NCBI GenBank assembly: GCA_001299455.1
Contig: CYUK01000003.1
Span: forward strand, 1,674,001-1,738,000
Direction of reading: 5' to 3'
DNA from: Clostridiales bacterium SIT11
GTDB lineage: Bacteria > Bacillota > Clostridia > Tissierellales > Peptoniphilaceae
Length of the DNA stretch: 64,000 bases
Shown here: positions 35,507 through 45,668 of the stretch, one piece after another
Layout of the letters: each line of letters opens with the position of its first letter
Position numbering within the stretch: position 1 is the first letter of the stretch
Position numbers and translations under genes: made by a program
The notes under the pieces: generated by a model
Database searches by the model: none
The model's input: only the letters and a program-made list of their open reading frames with translations
What the model was told of the DNA's origin: nothing

Positions 35507-38041
35507 GTGAAAGAAAAATTTCAAGTGACAGGGATGACTTGTTCAGCCTGTCAAAATGCAGTTCAAAAAAGTGTAAAAAAACTAGATAATATAGATGAAG
35601 TAGAAGTCAATTTAATTACTGGAGACATGGTGGTTACGGGAACAAACATCAAGAGGGACCAGGTGGTGGCTGCTGTAAAGGACGCAGGTTATGGAATCGG
35701 AAATGAAGAAAAAGAGGAAGAGGAATCGGGAACTTCCTTCCTAGACCAGGAAAAAGAAGTCTTAAGAAACCGGCTCTTTGCCTCTTTTGTCTTCCTAATT
35801 CCCCTATTTTATATAGCCATGGGGCCCATGGTAGGCCTTCCCAGCCTTCCTATTTTAGAAGGACAGCAAAATGCCCTAATCCTGGCCCTGGTCCAATTAT
35901 TTTTAACCATCCCTATTTTGTTCATTAACCGGAAGTTTTTTTGGGGAGGTTACCAGTCCATCCGTCACAAGTCTCCGACAATGGATGCTCTTGTGGCCCT
36001 AGGATCTGGAGCGGCCTTTATTTATGGCCTCTTTGTTATTTTCCAGCTGGCCTACGGATTTTCCTACCAAGACATGGACCGGGTCCACCGCTATGCCCAT
36101 GACTTGTATTTTGAATCGGCCGGGATGATTTTAACCTTAATTACTATGGGAAAATATTTAGAAGCCAGGGCCAAGGCCAAAACAGGTTCGGCCCTGGAAG
36201 GCCTAATGGACCTAAGGCCCAAAGAAGCCTTGGTTTGCCGGGAGGGTGTAGAAAGTCTGGTTCCCTATGAAGATATTCGAGAAGGAGATATTCTTCTTAT
36301 TAAACCAGGCCAAAGCATTCCTGTAGACGCCATTATTACAAAAGGGCACACAGCAGTAGATGAGTCGGCCATTACAGGAGAAAGCCTTCCTGTGGATAAA
36401 AGTTTAGGAGACAAGGTTATTGGAGCTACCATAAACCAGGAATCCTATATTGAAGCCAGGGCCTACCGGGTGGGAAAGGACACCACAATTTCTAAGATTA
36501 TTGACCTGGTAAAGGAAGCAGGGGCCAGCAAAGCGCCCATAGCAAAGTTGGCTGACCAAATTTCTGCCGTCTTTGTTCCTGCGGTTATTGCCATTTCCAT
36601 TCTCACTTTTATAGTTTGGATGGTTTCTGGGGCCGGTCTGGAATTTGCCCTGGGAAAAATGATTGCGGTCCTAGTTATCTCCTGCCCCTGTGCCCTGGGC
36701 CTGGCAACGCCTGTGGCCATTATGGTGGGGACGGGTCAAGGAGCCAAGCATGGTATTTTATTTAAAAATGCAGAAAGTTTGGAAAGGCTCCACAAGATTC
36801 AAGGGATTTACCTGGACAAGACGGGGACCATTACTCAGGGAAATCCCAGTGTTACAGATGAACTGGACTTAGGCGGTCTAGACCAAGTAAAGGATCTGGT
36901 CTATTCCCTGGAAAAGCAGTCGGAACATCCTCTATCCAAGGCCATTCTCAATTACTTGGCCAAGGAGGCCCAGGAAGTTCCCCTAGAAAAGTTTGAAAAT
37001 TCTTTAGGCCAGGGATTAATCGGGACCTTTAAGGAAGGAACCCTTCTAGTGGGCAATGAAAAACTTTTAAGGGCCCATGGAGTGGAAGACTTTCATCCAG
37101 AAGACTTTTCCAGTTACAAGGAAGAAGGAAAGACAGCCCTCTATGTGGCCTTGGATAAAAAGCTACTAGGTGTCCTGGCTGTGGCCGATCAAATCAAAGA
37201 AGGGTCTAAGGAGGCCCTGGACCAGCTGGCCCTTCGAGGCTTAAAGACGGTTATGGTCACAGGAGACCATGAGCTGACGGCCAAGGCCATGGCCAAGAAT
37301 CTTTCCCTAGATGAAGTCTATGCAGGGATTTTCCCAGAAGAAAAAGATGCCATTATCCAAAAAGGCCAAGAAGAAGGTCCCCTGGCCATGGTGGGGGATG
37401 GGATTAATGATGCCCCGGCCTTGACTCGGGCTGATGTGGGGATTGCCATAGGGGCCGGAACAGACATTGCCATGGAATCCGCTGACCTGGTCCTAATGAA
37501 GTCGGATTTAATGGATGTGGTCACGGCTTGGGACCTAAGTGGAGCCAGCCTGAAAAATATTAAAGAAAATTTATTTTGGGCCTTTTTCTACAATGTTATT
37601 GGGATTCCCATTGCAGCCGGGGTTTTTTATCCCCGCTTCGGCCTCAGCCTCAACCCCATGTTGGCGGCCCTGGCCATGAGTTTATCCAGTGTCTTTGTTG
37701 TGACGAATGCCCTGCGGCTGAACTTTTTCAAGCCTAGAAGGCTCAAGGGGCCCCTTCCAGAAAAAGAAACAAAGCTTGCCCACTTAAAAGAGGAAGAAAA
37801 TCAAGAAGAAAAAAGAGAAGAAAGCAAGGAGGAAACAATGAACAAGCTAGAATTAAAAGTAAATGGAATGAGTTGTGGTCACTGTCAAAAACGGGTGGAA
37901 GATGCCTTAAATGCCCTTGAAGGAGTCAAGGCCAAGGTCAACTTAGAAGAAGGAAAAGCAGATATTTCCTATCCAGACGAAGTTTCCATTAAAGACTTAA
38001 AAGATGCCGTCAAAGACGCAGGCTACCAAGTGGAATCATGA
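35507..38041 (+). CDS. copA: Copper-exporting P1B-type ATPase with N- and C-terminal HMA domains
   Basis: 844-residue Cu(I) export ATPase. An N-terminal metal-binding domain with Cys12-x-x-Cys15 (GMTCSAC) is followed by eight membrane helices, the TM6 CPC (393-395, CPCALGLATPVA), phosphorylated Asp437 in DKTGT, GDGINDAPAL, and the P1B-1 signatures YN in TM7 and MSLSS in TM8. A charged linker (~745-777) then leads to a second HMA domain (778-844, GMSCGHC) that resembles CopZ. Met778 is preceded by a perfect AAGGAGG (37826-37832), so a free chaperone may also be made. The start is GTG behind GGGGGTG. csoR overlaps the end by 4 bases. Confidence 0.96.
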   Translation: MKEKFQVTGMTCSACQNAVQKSVKKLDNIDEVEVNLITGDMVVTGTNIKRDQVVAAVKDAGYGIGNEEKEEEESGTSFLDQEKEVLRNRLFASFVFLIPLFYIAMGPMVGLPSLPILEGQQNALILALVQLFLTIPILFINRKFFWGGYQSIRHKSPTMDALVALGSGAAFIYGLFVIFQLAYGFSYQDMDRVHRYAHDLYFESAGMILTLITMGKYLEARAKAKTGSALEGLMDLRPKEALVCREGVESLVPYEDIREGDILLIKPGQSIPVDAIITKGHTAVDESAITGESLPVDKSLGDKVIGATINQESYIEARAYRVGKDTTISKIIDLVKEAGASKAPIAKLADQISAVFVPAVIAISILTFIVWMVSGAGLEFALGKMIAVLVISCPCALGLATPVAIMVGTGQGAKHGILFKNAESLERLHKIQGIYLDKTGTITQGNPSVTDELDLGGLDQVKDLVYSLEKQSEHPLSKAILNYLAKEAQEVPLEKFENSLGQGLIGTFKEGTLLVGNEKLLRAHGVEDFHPEDFSSYKEEGKTALYVALDKKLLGVLAVADQIKEGSKEALDQLALRGLKTVMVTGDHELTAKAMAKNLSLDEVYAGIFPEEKDAIIQKGQEEGPLAMVGDGINDAPALTRADVGIAIGAGTDIAMESADLVLMKSDLMDVVTAWDLSGASLKNIKENLFWAFFYNVIGIPIAAGVFYPRFGLSLNPMLAALAMSLSSVFVVTNALRLNFFKPRRLKGPLPEKETKLAHLKEEENQEEKREESKEETMNKLELKVNGMSCGHCQKRVEDALNALEGVKAKVNLEEGKADISYPDEVSIKDLKDAVKDAGYQVES
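37826..38041 (+). CDS. Possible internally initiated CopZ-like copper chaperone (within copA)
   Basis: AAGGAGG at 37826-37832 stands 5 bases before an in-frame ATG at 37838, which would give a free 67-residue heavy-metal-associated domain with CGHC (Cys13, Cys16). A Shine-Dalgarno of this quality inside a gene, exactly at a domain boundary after a flexible charged linker, suggests dual products. The KEET codons there could produce AAGGAGGAAACA by chance, so this is inference. Confidence 0.45.
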   Translation, partial: KEETMNKLELKVNGMSCGHCQKRVEDALNALEGVKAKVNLEEGKADISYPDEVSIKDLKDAVKDAGYQVES

Positions 38042-38310
38042 AAGCAAACCATGCACAGGTGAGCCGTCTTTTAAAGACGGCCCGGGGGCAATTGGATGGC
38101 ATTTTAAGAATGGTGGACAGTGACCGCTATTGCATGGACATTGCCCACCAGATATCCGCCACCCAGTCCATTTTAAACCGGGTGAAAAAGGAAATTCTCC
38201 TGGCCCATGTAGACCACTGTGTCAATGCATCGGTCCACAGCCAGGATGAAGAGGACATCCAGGAAAAGCTCAGTGAAATTAAAAGTATTATTGAAGAATT
38301 AAGTAAGTAG
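38038..38310 (+). CDS. csoR: Copper-sensing repressor CsoR
   Basis: 90-residue all-helical CsoR/RcnR/FrmR-family repressor. Copper ligands of the CsoR type are in place: Cys32, His57 and Cys61 (MTB numbering C36, H61, C65). It overlaps the copA stop (ATGA). It likely senses Cu(I) and represses its own operon through the palindrome at 35485-35503. Confidence 0.92.
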   Translation: MKANHAQVSRLLKTARGQLDGILRMVDSDRYCMDIAHQISATQSILNRVKKEILLAHVDHCVNASVHSQDEEDIQEKLSEIKSIIEELSK

Positions 38311-38313
38311 AAA

Positions 38314-38380
38314 ACCATGGTTTATTTTCCCCAAAAGTTTGGTATATATGAAAAAGGACTTGAAGAAAATAAACCATGGT
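38314..38380. repeat. Perfect 16-base inverted repeat around a promoter-like spacer
   Basis: ACCATGGTTTATTTTC (38314-38329) and GAAAATAAACCATGGT (38365-38380) are exact reverse complements, 35 bases apart. The spacer holds an extended -10-like TGGTATATAT (38340-38349). It sits between csoR and the YdbC-like gene and may be a hairpin or an operator pair. Confidence 0.7.
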
Positions 38381-38425
38381 ACTTATTTTTATCTGGATTT
38401 TAAGGAAAAGGACAAGGGAGGACAT

Positions 38426-38647
38426 ATGGCATTTGAATTTGAAATAGTAGAACACATTGGACTCTTATCGGAAAATCCAAGAGGCTGGACCAAGGAGCTC
38501 AACCGAGTATCTTTTAATGGTCAAGAGGCAAAATATGACATTCGCCAATGGTCCCCGGACCATGAAAAAATGTCCAAGGGGATTTCTTTTAATAAGGAAG
38601 AGCTCAACAACCTGAAACACTATTTGGAGGAACTGGACCTTGACTAA
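38426..38647 (+). CDS. YdbC/PC4-like small nucleic-acid-binding protein
   Basis: 73 residues with the family pattern FEFEIVEHIGLLSE, WTKELNRVSFNG, AKYDIRQWSPDHEKM and a C-terminal helix. YdbC homologues fold like the PC4/p15 coactivator and bind single-stranded DNA. I start at ATG 38426, which follows GGGAGG, rather than the longer upstream in-frame start, which would cross the inverted repeat. The next gene starts within its last codons. Confidence 0.88.
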   Translation: MAFEFEIVEHIGLLSENPRGWTKELNRVSFNGQEAKYDIRQWSPDHEKMSKGISFNKEELNNLKHYLEELDLD

Positions 38648-39059
38648 ATGGAAGGATAGGCTGGAAAAAAGTCTGAGAAAATTTTTCCAGGGACGCTATG
38701 GCATGGATGCCCTCAACAAATGTATTTTTTTCGGTCTTTTAGTGACGACGATTCTAGGTCAAATTTATCCAAGAGTTTGGATTTTATCCCTTTTAAATTT
38801 TCTCCTGACCCTGGCCTTTTTTTATAGGGCCCTGTCAAAAGACCTGAACAAGAGGTATTTGGAAAACCAAAAGTTTTTAGAGAGTATAAAACCCGTAGGA
38901 AAGAGGACTGGACAGGTGAAGACCCGGATAAAAAATAGGAAGACCACCAGCTATTTTAAGTGTCCCCAATGTAAGACAGAGTTTAAGGCCCCCAAGGGCC
39001 TAGGGAAAATCAAGGTCACCTGTAAAAATTGTGGCCATAAATTCATTCAAAAGACTTAA
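38640..39059 (+). CDS. Small membrane protein with C-terminal zinc ribbon
   Basis: 139 residues: a basic N-terminus with FFQGRYGMDALNK, two close membrane helices (~28-45 and ~49-65), a charged stretch, then a CPQC...CKNC zinc ribbon (~108-134). This architecture recurs in Clostridia as an uncharacterised family. Start is TTG 38640, nine bases after GGAGG (38626-38630); the first in-frame ATG would remove the conserved basic start. It overlaps the YdbC gene by 8 bases. Confidence 0.75.
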   Translation: MTKWKDRLEKSLRKFFQGRYGMDALNKCIFFGLLVTTILGQIYPRVWILSLLNFLLTLAFFYRALSKDLNKRYLENQKFLESIKPVGKRTGQVKTRIKNRKTTSYFKCPQCKTEFKAPKGLGKIKVTCKNCGHKFIQKT

Positions 39060-39081
39060 AGTATTGAAATACGCACTTTGC

Positions 39082-39110
39082 TTGTTGTACAATTGTGAGT
39101 ATGGTATACT
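39082..39110 (+). promoter_or_regulatory. Promoter of tig
   Basis: TTGTTG (39082-39087), 17 bases, TATACT (39105-39110) with TGG extended -10. Confidence 0.7.
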
Positions 39111-39142
39111 TAATAAGTTAATAAGCAAAATGGAGGATGAAA

Positions 39143-40495
39143 ATGGATAAAGGATACAAAAAAGAAGGAAACAAGGTTAGTTTCAGTTTAACTCTACCAG
39201 CTCAAGATGTAGCTGATGCAGAAGTCACAGTGTATAAAAAGAACAAACAATATTTCAATGTGCCCGGCTTCCGTAAGGGAAAGGCACCTAAGAAATTAAT
39301 TGAAAACATGTATGGCAAGGACTTCTTTGTAGAAGACGCCATTAATGAACTTCTTCCCAAGGCCTATGGAGACAAGCTAGAAGAACTGGACTTAAATGTT
39401 ATTGACCAACCCCACATTGATCTAGAAGACTATGAATCTGGAGAAGATGTGGTAGTCCAAGTAGAAGTGGAAGTGGTTCCAGATGTAGAACTTGGTGACT
39501 ACAAAAACCTAGAAATTGAAAAAGTAGATGAAGAAGTTACTGAAGATCAAATTGACCGACGGATTGAACAAGAAAGACAAAAAAATGCCCGTCGCTTAAA
39601 CATTGATGACCGTCCAGCAGAAAATGGAGACCTTGTAAATATTGACTTTGTCGGCAAAGTGGATGGAAAAGAATTTGAAGGCGGATCTGGTAGCGACCAA
39701 GAATTAGAACTTGGGTCCGGCACCTTCATTCCCGGCTTTGAAGAACAAATTGTTGGGAAAAACGTCAATGACCAATTTGACGTGGAAGTCACCTTCCCAG
39801 AAAAATACCAAGTGGAAGACCTTCAAGGAAAAGATGCCGTCTTTACTGTGGACTTAAAGTCCATCTCCAAGGAAGAACTTCCTGAAGTGGATGATGACTT
39901 TGTCATGGATATTAGTGAATATGACACTTTAGACGAATACAAGGACCACTTAAAAGAAGAAATCGCTGAATCCAACAAGCAATTCGCTCGTCAAAAAAGA
40001 GAAGAAGAATTGATGAACGAATTAATTAAGATTACTGAAGTAGATGTACCAGAAGTCATGGTCAACCGGGTTGTGGACGAACAAGTCGCCGGCTATGAAC
40101 AAAACTTCCGGTCTCAAGGGATTGCCCTAGAACAATACCTGTCTATGCTCAACACCGACCTTGATGGCTTTAAAGACTCCTTAAAGGACGATGCAGAAAA
40201 GGTTGTGCGGACTCGTCTTGCCATGGATGCCATTGTGGAAAAAGAAAACATTGAAGTGACAGACGAAGAAATCGAAGAAGAAGCCAATACTGTAGCAGAC
40301 AAATACTTTGGTGAAGATGAAGAACAAAAGAAACAAATGGTAAGTTTCATAGTTTCTAGCCAAAAAGACCAAATTAAGCAAGATTTAATTTACCGTAAGG
40401 CTGTGGACTTTTTGCTAGGCCTAGTAAAAGAAGTAGAGAAAAAAGAAGAAGCAGACGAAGACCAAGATAAAGACCAAGCGGATGTAGAAGAATAA
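39143..40495 (+). CDS. tig: Trigger factor
   Basis: Ribosome-associated chaperone and peptidyl-prolyl isomerase, 450 residues. The N-terminal ribosome-binding tail holds the signature VPGFRKGKAP, the FKBP domain spans ~150-245 (ENGDLVNIDFVGKVDG), and the helical C-terminal chaperone domain ends in an acidic tail. GGAGG (39132-39136) abuts the ATG at 39137 but is spaced 6 bases from the ATG at 39143, so I use the latter. It heads a tig-clpP-clpX-lon-engB cluster. Confidence 0.96.
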   Translation: MDKGYKKEGNKVSFSLTLPAQDVADAEVTVYKKNKQYFNVPGFRKGKAPKKLIENMYGKDFFVEDAINELLPKAYGDKLEELDLNVIDQPHIDLEDYESGEDVVVQVEVEVVPDVELGDYKNLEIEKVDEEVTEDQIDRRIEQERQKNARRLNIDDRPAENGDLVNIDFVGKVDGKEFEGGSGSDQELELGSGTFIPGFEEQIVGKNVNDQFDVEVTFPEKYQVEDLQGKDAVFTVDLKSISKEELPEVDDDFVMDISEYDTLDEYKDHLKEEIAESNKQFARQKREEELMNELIKITEVDVPEVMVNRVVDEQVAGYEQNFRSQGIALEQYLSMLNTDLDGFKDSLKDDAEKVVRTRLAMDAIVEKENIEVTDEEIEEEANTVADKYFGEDEEQKKQMVSFIVSSQKDQIKQDLIYRKAVDFLLGLVKEVEKKEEADEDQDKDQADVEE

Positions 40496-40534
40496 GCCGT
40501 CTGTTTCTCTAGAGAATTTGATGAGGTGATAAGA

Positions 40535-41119
40535 TTGGCATTAGTACCAATGGTCGTTGAACAAACAAATCGGGGCGAACGGTCCTATGATATTTATTCA
40601 AGACTTTTAAAAGAACGGATTATCTTTTTAAGTGGGGAAGTAAATGATCAAATGGCGGACTTAATTGTCGCCCAACTCCTCTTCTTAGAATCAGAAGATC
40701 CAGATAAGGATATTCAAATTTATATTAATAGTCCTGGAGGGTCTGTAAGTGCAGGATTTGCCATTTACGACACCATCCAATATATTAAGCCGGATGTATC
40801 CACTATTTGTATTGGCCTGGCTGCCAGTATGGGAGCTTTTTTACTGGCTTCTGGAACCAAGGGAAAAAGATATGCCCTGCCCAATGCAGATATTATGATC
40901 CACCAACCCTTAGGTGGAGCCCAAGGACAGGCATCGGATATTAAAATTCATGCAGAAAAAATCTTGAAGACAAGAGAACGGTTAAACCGGATCTTGTCTG
41001 AAAGAACAGGACAAGACTACGAACGAATTGATCGAGATACAGACCGTGATTTTTATATGACAGCCGATGAAGCTGTAGACTATGGCTTAATCGATAAAGT
41101 TGTTGAATCAAGGGTCTGA
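40535..41119 (+). CDS. clpP: ATP-dependent Clp protease proteolytic subunit
   Basis: Serine protease of the ClpXP complex, 194 residues. The catalytic serine is Ser98 (GLAASMGAF), the histidine lies in MIHQPLGG, and the aspartate follows in the C-terminal third. I start at TTG 40535, giving [10 protein letters not shown] as in homologues, with GAGGTGAT upstream; the GTG at 40526 lies inside that site. clpX follows after 8 bases. Confidence 0.97.
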   Translation: MALVPMVVEQTNRGERSYDIYSRLLKERIIFLSGEVNDQMADLIVAQLLFLESEDPDKDIQIYINSPGGSVSAGFAIYDTIQYIKPDVSTICIGLAASMGAFLLASGTKGKRYALPNADIMIHQPLGGAQGQASDIKIHAEKILKTRERLNRILSERTGQDYERIDRDTDRDFYMTADEAVDYGLIDKVVESRV

Positions 41120-41127
41120 GGTGAATA

Positions 41128-42381
41128 ATGTCGGATACTAAAAATACAAATCATAATGAAGAAGATCAAGTAAAAATCTGCTCTTTTTGTGGGAAATCAA
41201 GTGACCAAGTGGCCCAACTTTTTGCTGGAGATGGGGTCAACATTTGTAATGAGTGTGTGGCTATCTGCCAAAGTTTATTAGATGAAGACCTGCTTCCCAA
41301 CTTGGACGGAGAGGAAGAGGCCCTTTTAGAAGAGACCCTTCCAACTCCCAAGGATATTAAGGGAATTTTGGATGAATATGTCATCCAACAAGACAAGGCC
41401 AAAAAGAGTTTATCGGTCGCTGTCTACAACCACTACAAGAGGATGACCGCCAAGGAAAGTGATGTAGAGCTCCAAAAGAGTAATATCCTCATGATTGGAC
41501 CTACAGGTTCTGGGAAAACTCTCTTGGCCCAAACCCTGGCCAAGATTTTAAATGTTCCCTTTGCCATAGCCGACGCTACAAGTTTGACAGAGGCAGGCTA
41601 TGTAGGGGAAGATGTTGAAAATATTATTTTAAAACTCATCCAAGCAGCGGACTATGACATTGAACGGGCAGAACACGGGATTATCTATATAGATGAAATT
41701 GATAAGATTGCCCGGAAGTCTGAAAATGTGTCCATTACAAGAGATGTCAGTGGGGAAGGGGTCCAACAAGCCCTCTTAAAGATTATTGAAGGAACTGTGG
41801 CCAATGTTCCACCCCAAGGGGGGCGGAAGCACCCAAACCAAGAATTTATTGAAGTGGACACAAAAAATATCCTCTTTATCCTGGGAGGGTCCTTTGACTC
41901 CATTGAAAAGATGATTTCCTCAAGGATTGGGAAAAGTGGCATGGGTTTTGGATCTACCATTAAAAAGAAGGACGAAAATCTAGGAAAAATCCTAGAAAAA
42001 GTCCAAACAGAAGACCTGGTTAAGTACGGACTCATCCCTGAGTTTATTGGCCGTCTCCCTGTTGTGGTGACCCTAGAAGAATTAGATGAGCATGCCCTAG
42101 TGGACATTTTGACAAAACCCAAAAATGCCCTTGTAAAGCAATACCAAAAACTCTTTGAAATGGATGGTGTGGATTTAGAATTTTCTCAAGATGCCTTGGA
42201 AGAAATTGCCAAGGAAGCCATCCAAAAGAAATCTGGCGCCCGGGGCCTAAGAGGAATTATTGAACAAACCATGATGGACTTAATGTATGAGCTTCCTTCA
42301 AAGCCTGATGTGAAAAAAGTCTATATCACAAGAGAAGTCATCCAAGGTAAGGAAAAGGCCAAGGAAATAGAGGGAGCCTAG
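41128..42381 (+). CDS. clpX: Clp protease ATP-binding subunit ClpX
   Basis: AAA+ unfoldase that feeds ClpP, 417 residues. The N-terminal zinc finger uses Cys18, Cys21, Cys40 and Cys43; Walker A is GPTGSGKT and Walker [12 protein letters not shown]; an IGF-type ClpP loop is expected, and IGKSGMGFG lies in that region. It is preceded by GAGGTG, and lon follows 19 bases later. Confidence 0.97.
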   Translation: MSDTKNTNHNEEDQVKICSFCGKSSDQVAQLFAGDGVNICNECVAICQSLLDEDLLPNLDGEEEALLEETLPTPKDIKGILDEYVIQQDKAKKSLSVAVYNHYKRMTAKESDVELQKSNILMIGPTGSGKTLLAQTLAKILNVPFAIADATSLTEAGYVGEDVENIILKLIQAADYDIERAEHGIIYIDEIDKIARKSENVSITRDVSGEGVQQALLKIIEGTVANVPPQGGRKHPNQEFIEVDTKNILFILGGSFDSIEKMISSRIGKSGMGFGSTIKKKDENLGKILEKVQTEDLVKYGLIPEFIGRLPVVVTLEELDEHALVDILTKPKNALVKQYQKLFEMDGVDLEFSQDALEEIAKEAIQKKSGARGLRGIIEQTMMDLMYELPSKPDVKKVYITREVIQGKEKAKEIEGA

Positions 42382-42400
42382 GAAAAATGAAGGAGGAACG

Positions 42401-44731
42401 ATGGATAAAAAAGATGAACTGAGAATAGAAGATGGAAACCTTCTTCAACTTCCCCTCCTTGCCATGCGGGACCTAGTCATTTTTCCAAAGACCATTGGAA
42501 GTTTTGATGTAGGTCGGAAGCAAAGTATACAAGCCATAGAACGGGCCCAAGCCCAAGATGGAAGGATCTTTTTGTTAGCGCAGAAAGATCCTTCTGTTGA
42601 CCAACCGGAAATCCAGGACCTCTACCAGGTGGGCACAGTCTGTGCCATTAAGCAAGTGATGAAGCTACCTGGAGGCCTACAAAGGATTTTAGTGGAAGGC
42701 TTGAACCGGGGACAATTTTTGGAAGAAGAAATAAAGGATTTGAACCAGGTTGAGGTTTTTCCAGGGCAAAGTCTGGAGAGCCAGGACCAGGAAGAGGCCT
42801 ACAGTCGGCTCTTAAAAGAAGACTTAAACCAACTTTTGACAGTGAGCCCTCGCTTTATTCCTGAACTCTATGAAGAAATGCCGGGAGAGGAAGACCTGGA
42901 AGTCTGGGTGGACCAAAGAGCCTATAGGCTGGACCTGTCCTTGGAAGATAAGCAAGGTCTTTTAGAGGAAGGGAACTTGAAAAAACGGCTGGACCTCTTC
43001 CACGAAATCCTCTTAAAGGAAGTGGAAATTACCAGCCTGAAGCAAAGCATTGACTACCAAGTTAAGGAGTCTATGGATAAAATCCAAAGAGACTATGTTC
43101 TGAATGAGCAAATGAAGGTCTTAAAAAAGGAATTATCCGGAAAAGATGAAGTAGACCTTTTAGATGAATACCGAGAAAAATTGGAGAAAAAAGACCTGCC
43201 AGAAGAAGTCTTGGAAAAGGTCAAGCAGGAACTGAAAAAGCTGGAAAAAATGAATCCGGCAGCTCCAGACTACAATGTCCTTATAAATTACCTGGATTGG
43301 ATTTTAGACCTGCCTTGGACGGAAGTCCAAGATGAGGAAATTGACCTTAAGAGGGCCCGGAAAATTTTAGATGAAGAACACTATGGTCTAAAAGATGTCA
43401 AGGAACGGATTCTGGAATTTATTGCCCTCCACCAATCCAATCCCCAGTCCAAGGGACCCATTCTCTGCCTGGTAGGGCCGCCAGGAGTGGGCAAGACCAG
43501 CATTGTCCGATCTATAGCCAAGGCCCTGGACAAGTCCTATGTTCGCATGAGCCTAGGTGGGGTGACAGATGAAGCAGAAATCCGGGGCCACCGAAGGACT
43601 TATGTAGGCGCCTTGCCAGGAAGAATCATCAGCCTGATGAAAAAAGCCGGAAATAAAAATCCCGTATTTTTATTGGATGAAATTGACAAGGTGGGGTCAG
43701 ATTATAGGGGAGATCCAGCCAGTGGACTTTTAGAAGTCCTGGACCCGGAACAAAATATTAGCTTTACAGACCGGTATATGGAGCTGCCCTTTGACCTCTC
43801 CCAGGTATTTTTTGTCACCACAGCCAATACGGTAGCCACCATTCCTCCAGCCTTAAAGGACCGGATGGAAGTGATTGAGCTCTCTGGCTACACACCGAGA
43901 GAAAAGAAGATGATTGCAAAAAAATACCTGGTCCCCAAGCTCATTGCTGATGCAGGCCTGGTTCCAGGAAAGGTGAAAATTTCAGATGCCGTCCTGGAAA
44001 TTTTAATTGAAAACTATACCAGGGAAGCCGGTGTCCGGTCCCTGGAAAAGGAAATTGCAGCCCTAGTCCGAAAGGCCCTCTTAAAGATGAAGGAAGAGGA
44101 CGTAGAAGCTGTGTCCATTAGCAAGAGAAACTTGGAAGACTTTGCTGGACCGAAAAAATTCCTCCTCCAAGACTTGTCCAATAAAAATGAAATCGGCATA
44201 GTGACAGGCCTCGCCTGGACCCAGGTAGGGGGAGTGACCCTAAGTATAGAAGTCAACATCACCCCTGGCAAGGGGAAGGTCAACCTGACAGGAAAGCTGG
44301 GAGAAGTCATGAAGGAATCGGCCATGACGGCCTATTCCTACCTTCTTTCCCGCTACCAAGACCAGGAAGCCTTTAAGGATTTCCGCTACAGCCATGATAT
44401 CCACATCCATATTCCAGAAGGAGCTGTTCCCAAGGATGGCCCTTCAGCAGGGATTACCCTGGCGACAGCCTTGTATTCCGCTATTACAAAAAGGCCGGTA
44501 TCCAAGGATGTGGCCATGACAGGAGAAATCACCTTGAGAGGAAAGGTCTTGGCCATTGGAGGCCTCAAGGAAAAACTCTTGGCCGCCTCCCGGATGGGCA
44601 TAAAAAAAGTCTTAATTCCCAAGGAAAATGAAAAAGACTTGGCCCGGCTAGATGAGGATGTTTGCCAAAACTTGGACCTGGTCCTTGTAGACCAAATGGA
44701 CCAAGTTCTAGACCAGGCCCTGGAGGATTAA
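42401..44731 (+). CDS. lon: ATP-dependent Lon protease
   Basis: 776 residues: N-terminal substrate-binding domain (~15-205), helical linker, AAA+ with GPPGVGKT (~357-364) and [11 protein letters not shown], and the protease domain with Ser682 in KDGPSAG plus the downstream catalytic lysine (GLKEKLLAA). It is behind clpX with AAGGAGGAACG upstream. engB begins at the very next base after its stop. Confidence 0.98.
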   Translation: MDKKDELRIEDGNLLQLPLLAMRDLVIFPKTIGSFDVGRKQSIQAIERAQAQDGRIFLLAQKDPSVDQPEIQDLYQVGTVCAIKQVMKLPGGLQRILVEGLNRGQFLEEEIKDLNQVEVFPGQSLESQDQEEAYSRLLKEDLNQLLTVSPRFIPELYEEMPGEEDLEVWVDQRAYRLDLSLEDKQGLLEEGNLKKRLDLFHEILLKEVEITSLKQSIDYQVKESMDKIQRDYVLNEQMKVLKKELSGKDEVDLLDEYREKLEKKDLPEEVLEKVKQELKKLEKMNPAAPDYNVLINYLDWILDLPWTEVQDEEIDLKRARKILDEEHYGLKDVKERILEFIALHQSNPQSKGPILCLVGPPGVGKTSIVRSIAKALDKSYVRMSLGGVTDEAEIRGHRRTYVGALPGRIISLMKKAGNKNPVFLLDEIDKVGSDYRGDPASGLLEVLDPEQNISFTDRYMELPFDLSQVFFVTTANTVATIPPALKDRMEVIELSGYTPREKKMIAKKYLVPKLIADAGLVPGKVKISDAVLEILIENYTREAGVRSLEKEIAALVRKALLKMKEEDVEAVSISKRNLEDFAGPKKFLLQDLSNKNEIGIVTGLAWTQVGGVTLSIEVNITPGKGKVNLTGKLGEVMKESAMTAYSYLLSRYQDQEAFKDFRYSHDIHIHIPEGAVPKDGPSAGITLATALYSAITKRPVSKDVAMTGEITLRGKVLAIGGLKEKLLAASRMGIKKVLIPKENEKDLARLDEDVCQNLDLVLVDQMDQVLDQALED

Positions 44732-45334
44732 ATGAAAATCAATGAAGCAAACTTAGACCAAATGGCTGTATCTCCCAGTCAATATCCTCGGGATGGCTTA
44801 AAGGAAGTGGCCCTGGTGGGCCGGAGTAATGTAGGCAAGTCCAGCTTTTTAAATAAAATTGCCGGCCGAAAAAACCTGGCCTACACCTCTTCCAAGCCTG
44901 GGAAGACCCGGACCATTAACTTTTACAGTTTTAACAAGACTTTTCGTCTAGTGGACTTGCCTGGCTATGGCTTTGCCCAAGTGTCCAAAAGTATGCGGAA
45001 GGACTGGGCCAAGATGATCAACAGCTATTTAGAGTCCCGGGATAACCTCCTGGAAATCCTCCTCTTAGTGGATTTAAGGGTGAAACCCAGTGACCAAGAC
45101 AAGGAAATGCTCTCTTGGATTTTAGACAATGGCTTTTCCGGCATTGTTATTGGAACCAAGGCAGACAAGCTTTCCAAGAACCAGCTGCAGCAACAATTAG
45201 TAAGGGTCCACAAGGAATTAGGCTGCCCTGAAGAGCAAGACATTCTCCCTTTTTCTACAGAGAGAAAGGACCTGGTGGAGGAAAGCAAGAATTTTTTACA
45301 GGACCTCTTTGCCTTTCATGGGGTAAAAATTTAA
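44732..45334 (+). CDS. engB: Ribosome biogenesis GTPase YsxC/EngB
   Basis: Essential GTPase in 50S subunit assembly, 200 residues. G1 GRSNVGKSSFLN (~30-41), G3 DLPGYGFA, G4 TKADK are present, as is the SSKPGKTRTINFY switch. It abuts lon without spacing, a common arrangement in Firmicutes. A hairpin follows, shared with the convergent rubredoxin gene. Confidence 0.97.
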   Translation: MKINEANLDQMAVSPSQYPRDGLKEVALVGRSNVGKSSFLNKIAGRKNLAYTSSKPGKTRTINFYSFNKTFRLVDLPGYGFAQVSKSMRKDWAKMINSYLESRDNLLEILLLVDLRVKPSDQDKEMLSWILDNGFSGIVIGTKADKLSKNQLQQQLVRVHKELGCPEEQDILPFSTERKDLVEESKNFLQDLFAFHGVKI

Positions 45335-45339
45335 CCACA

Positions 45340-45372
45340 AAAAAATGGCTAAGCATTTGCTTAGCCACTTTA
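45340..45372. terminator. Terminator between engB and the rubredoxin gene
   Basis: TGGCTAAGC (45346-45354) pairs perfectly with GCTTAGCCA (45359-45367). The A-run on the left makes it strongest for the minus-strand rubredoxin transcript; on the + strand only CTTTA follows. Confidence 0.85.
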
Positions 45373-45386
45373 CATTTGAGATGTAA

Positions 45387-45551
45387 TTAATCTTCTACAG
45401 GTTCAAAATCTTCCTTGCTAGCTCCACAAAGTGGGCATTCCCAATCTTCTGGAAGTTTTTCAAAAGCTACACCTGGATCGATTCCGCCGTCTTCGTCACC
45501 AACAGCTGGGTCATAGATATATCCACAAACTTGACATTCATATTTTTGCAT
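45387..45551 (-). CDS. Rubredoxin
   Basis: 54-residue electron carrier, read on the minus strand. The two iron-binding pairs are CQVCG (near residue 6) and CPLCG (near 39). The intervening [17 protein letters not shown] and [11 protein letters not shown] stretches are classical. It is preceded by AAAGGAG and a weak TTTACA-17-TAGGAT promoter. It is expected in anaerobes for oxidative-stress reductases or other redox partners; the partner is not in this window. Confidence 0.97.
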   Translation of the reverse strand: MQKYECQVCGYIYDPAVGDEDGGIDPGVAFEKLPEDWECPLCGASKEDFEPVED

Positions 45552-45668
45552 AGTAGAACTCCTTTCAATTGTTGATTTTTAATCTGTTGACAAGTCTATC
45601 CTACCCTATATATCTCTTTTTGTAAATAGATTTTATAAAGAATTCAAGTGAATTTTTTGTAAGAAACC

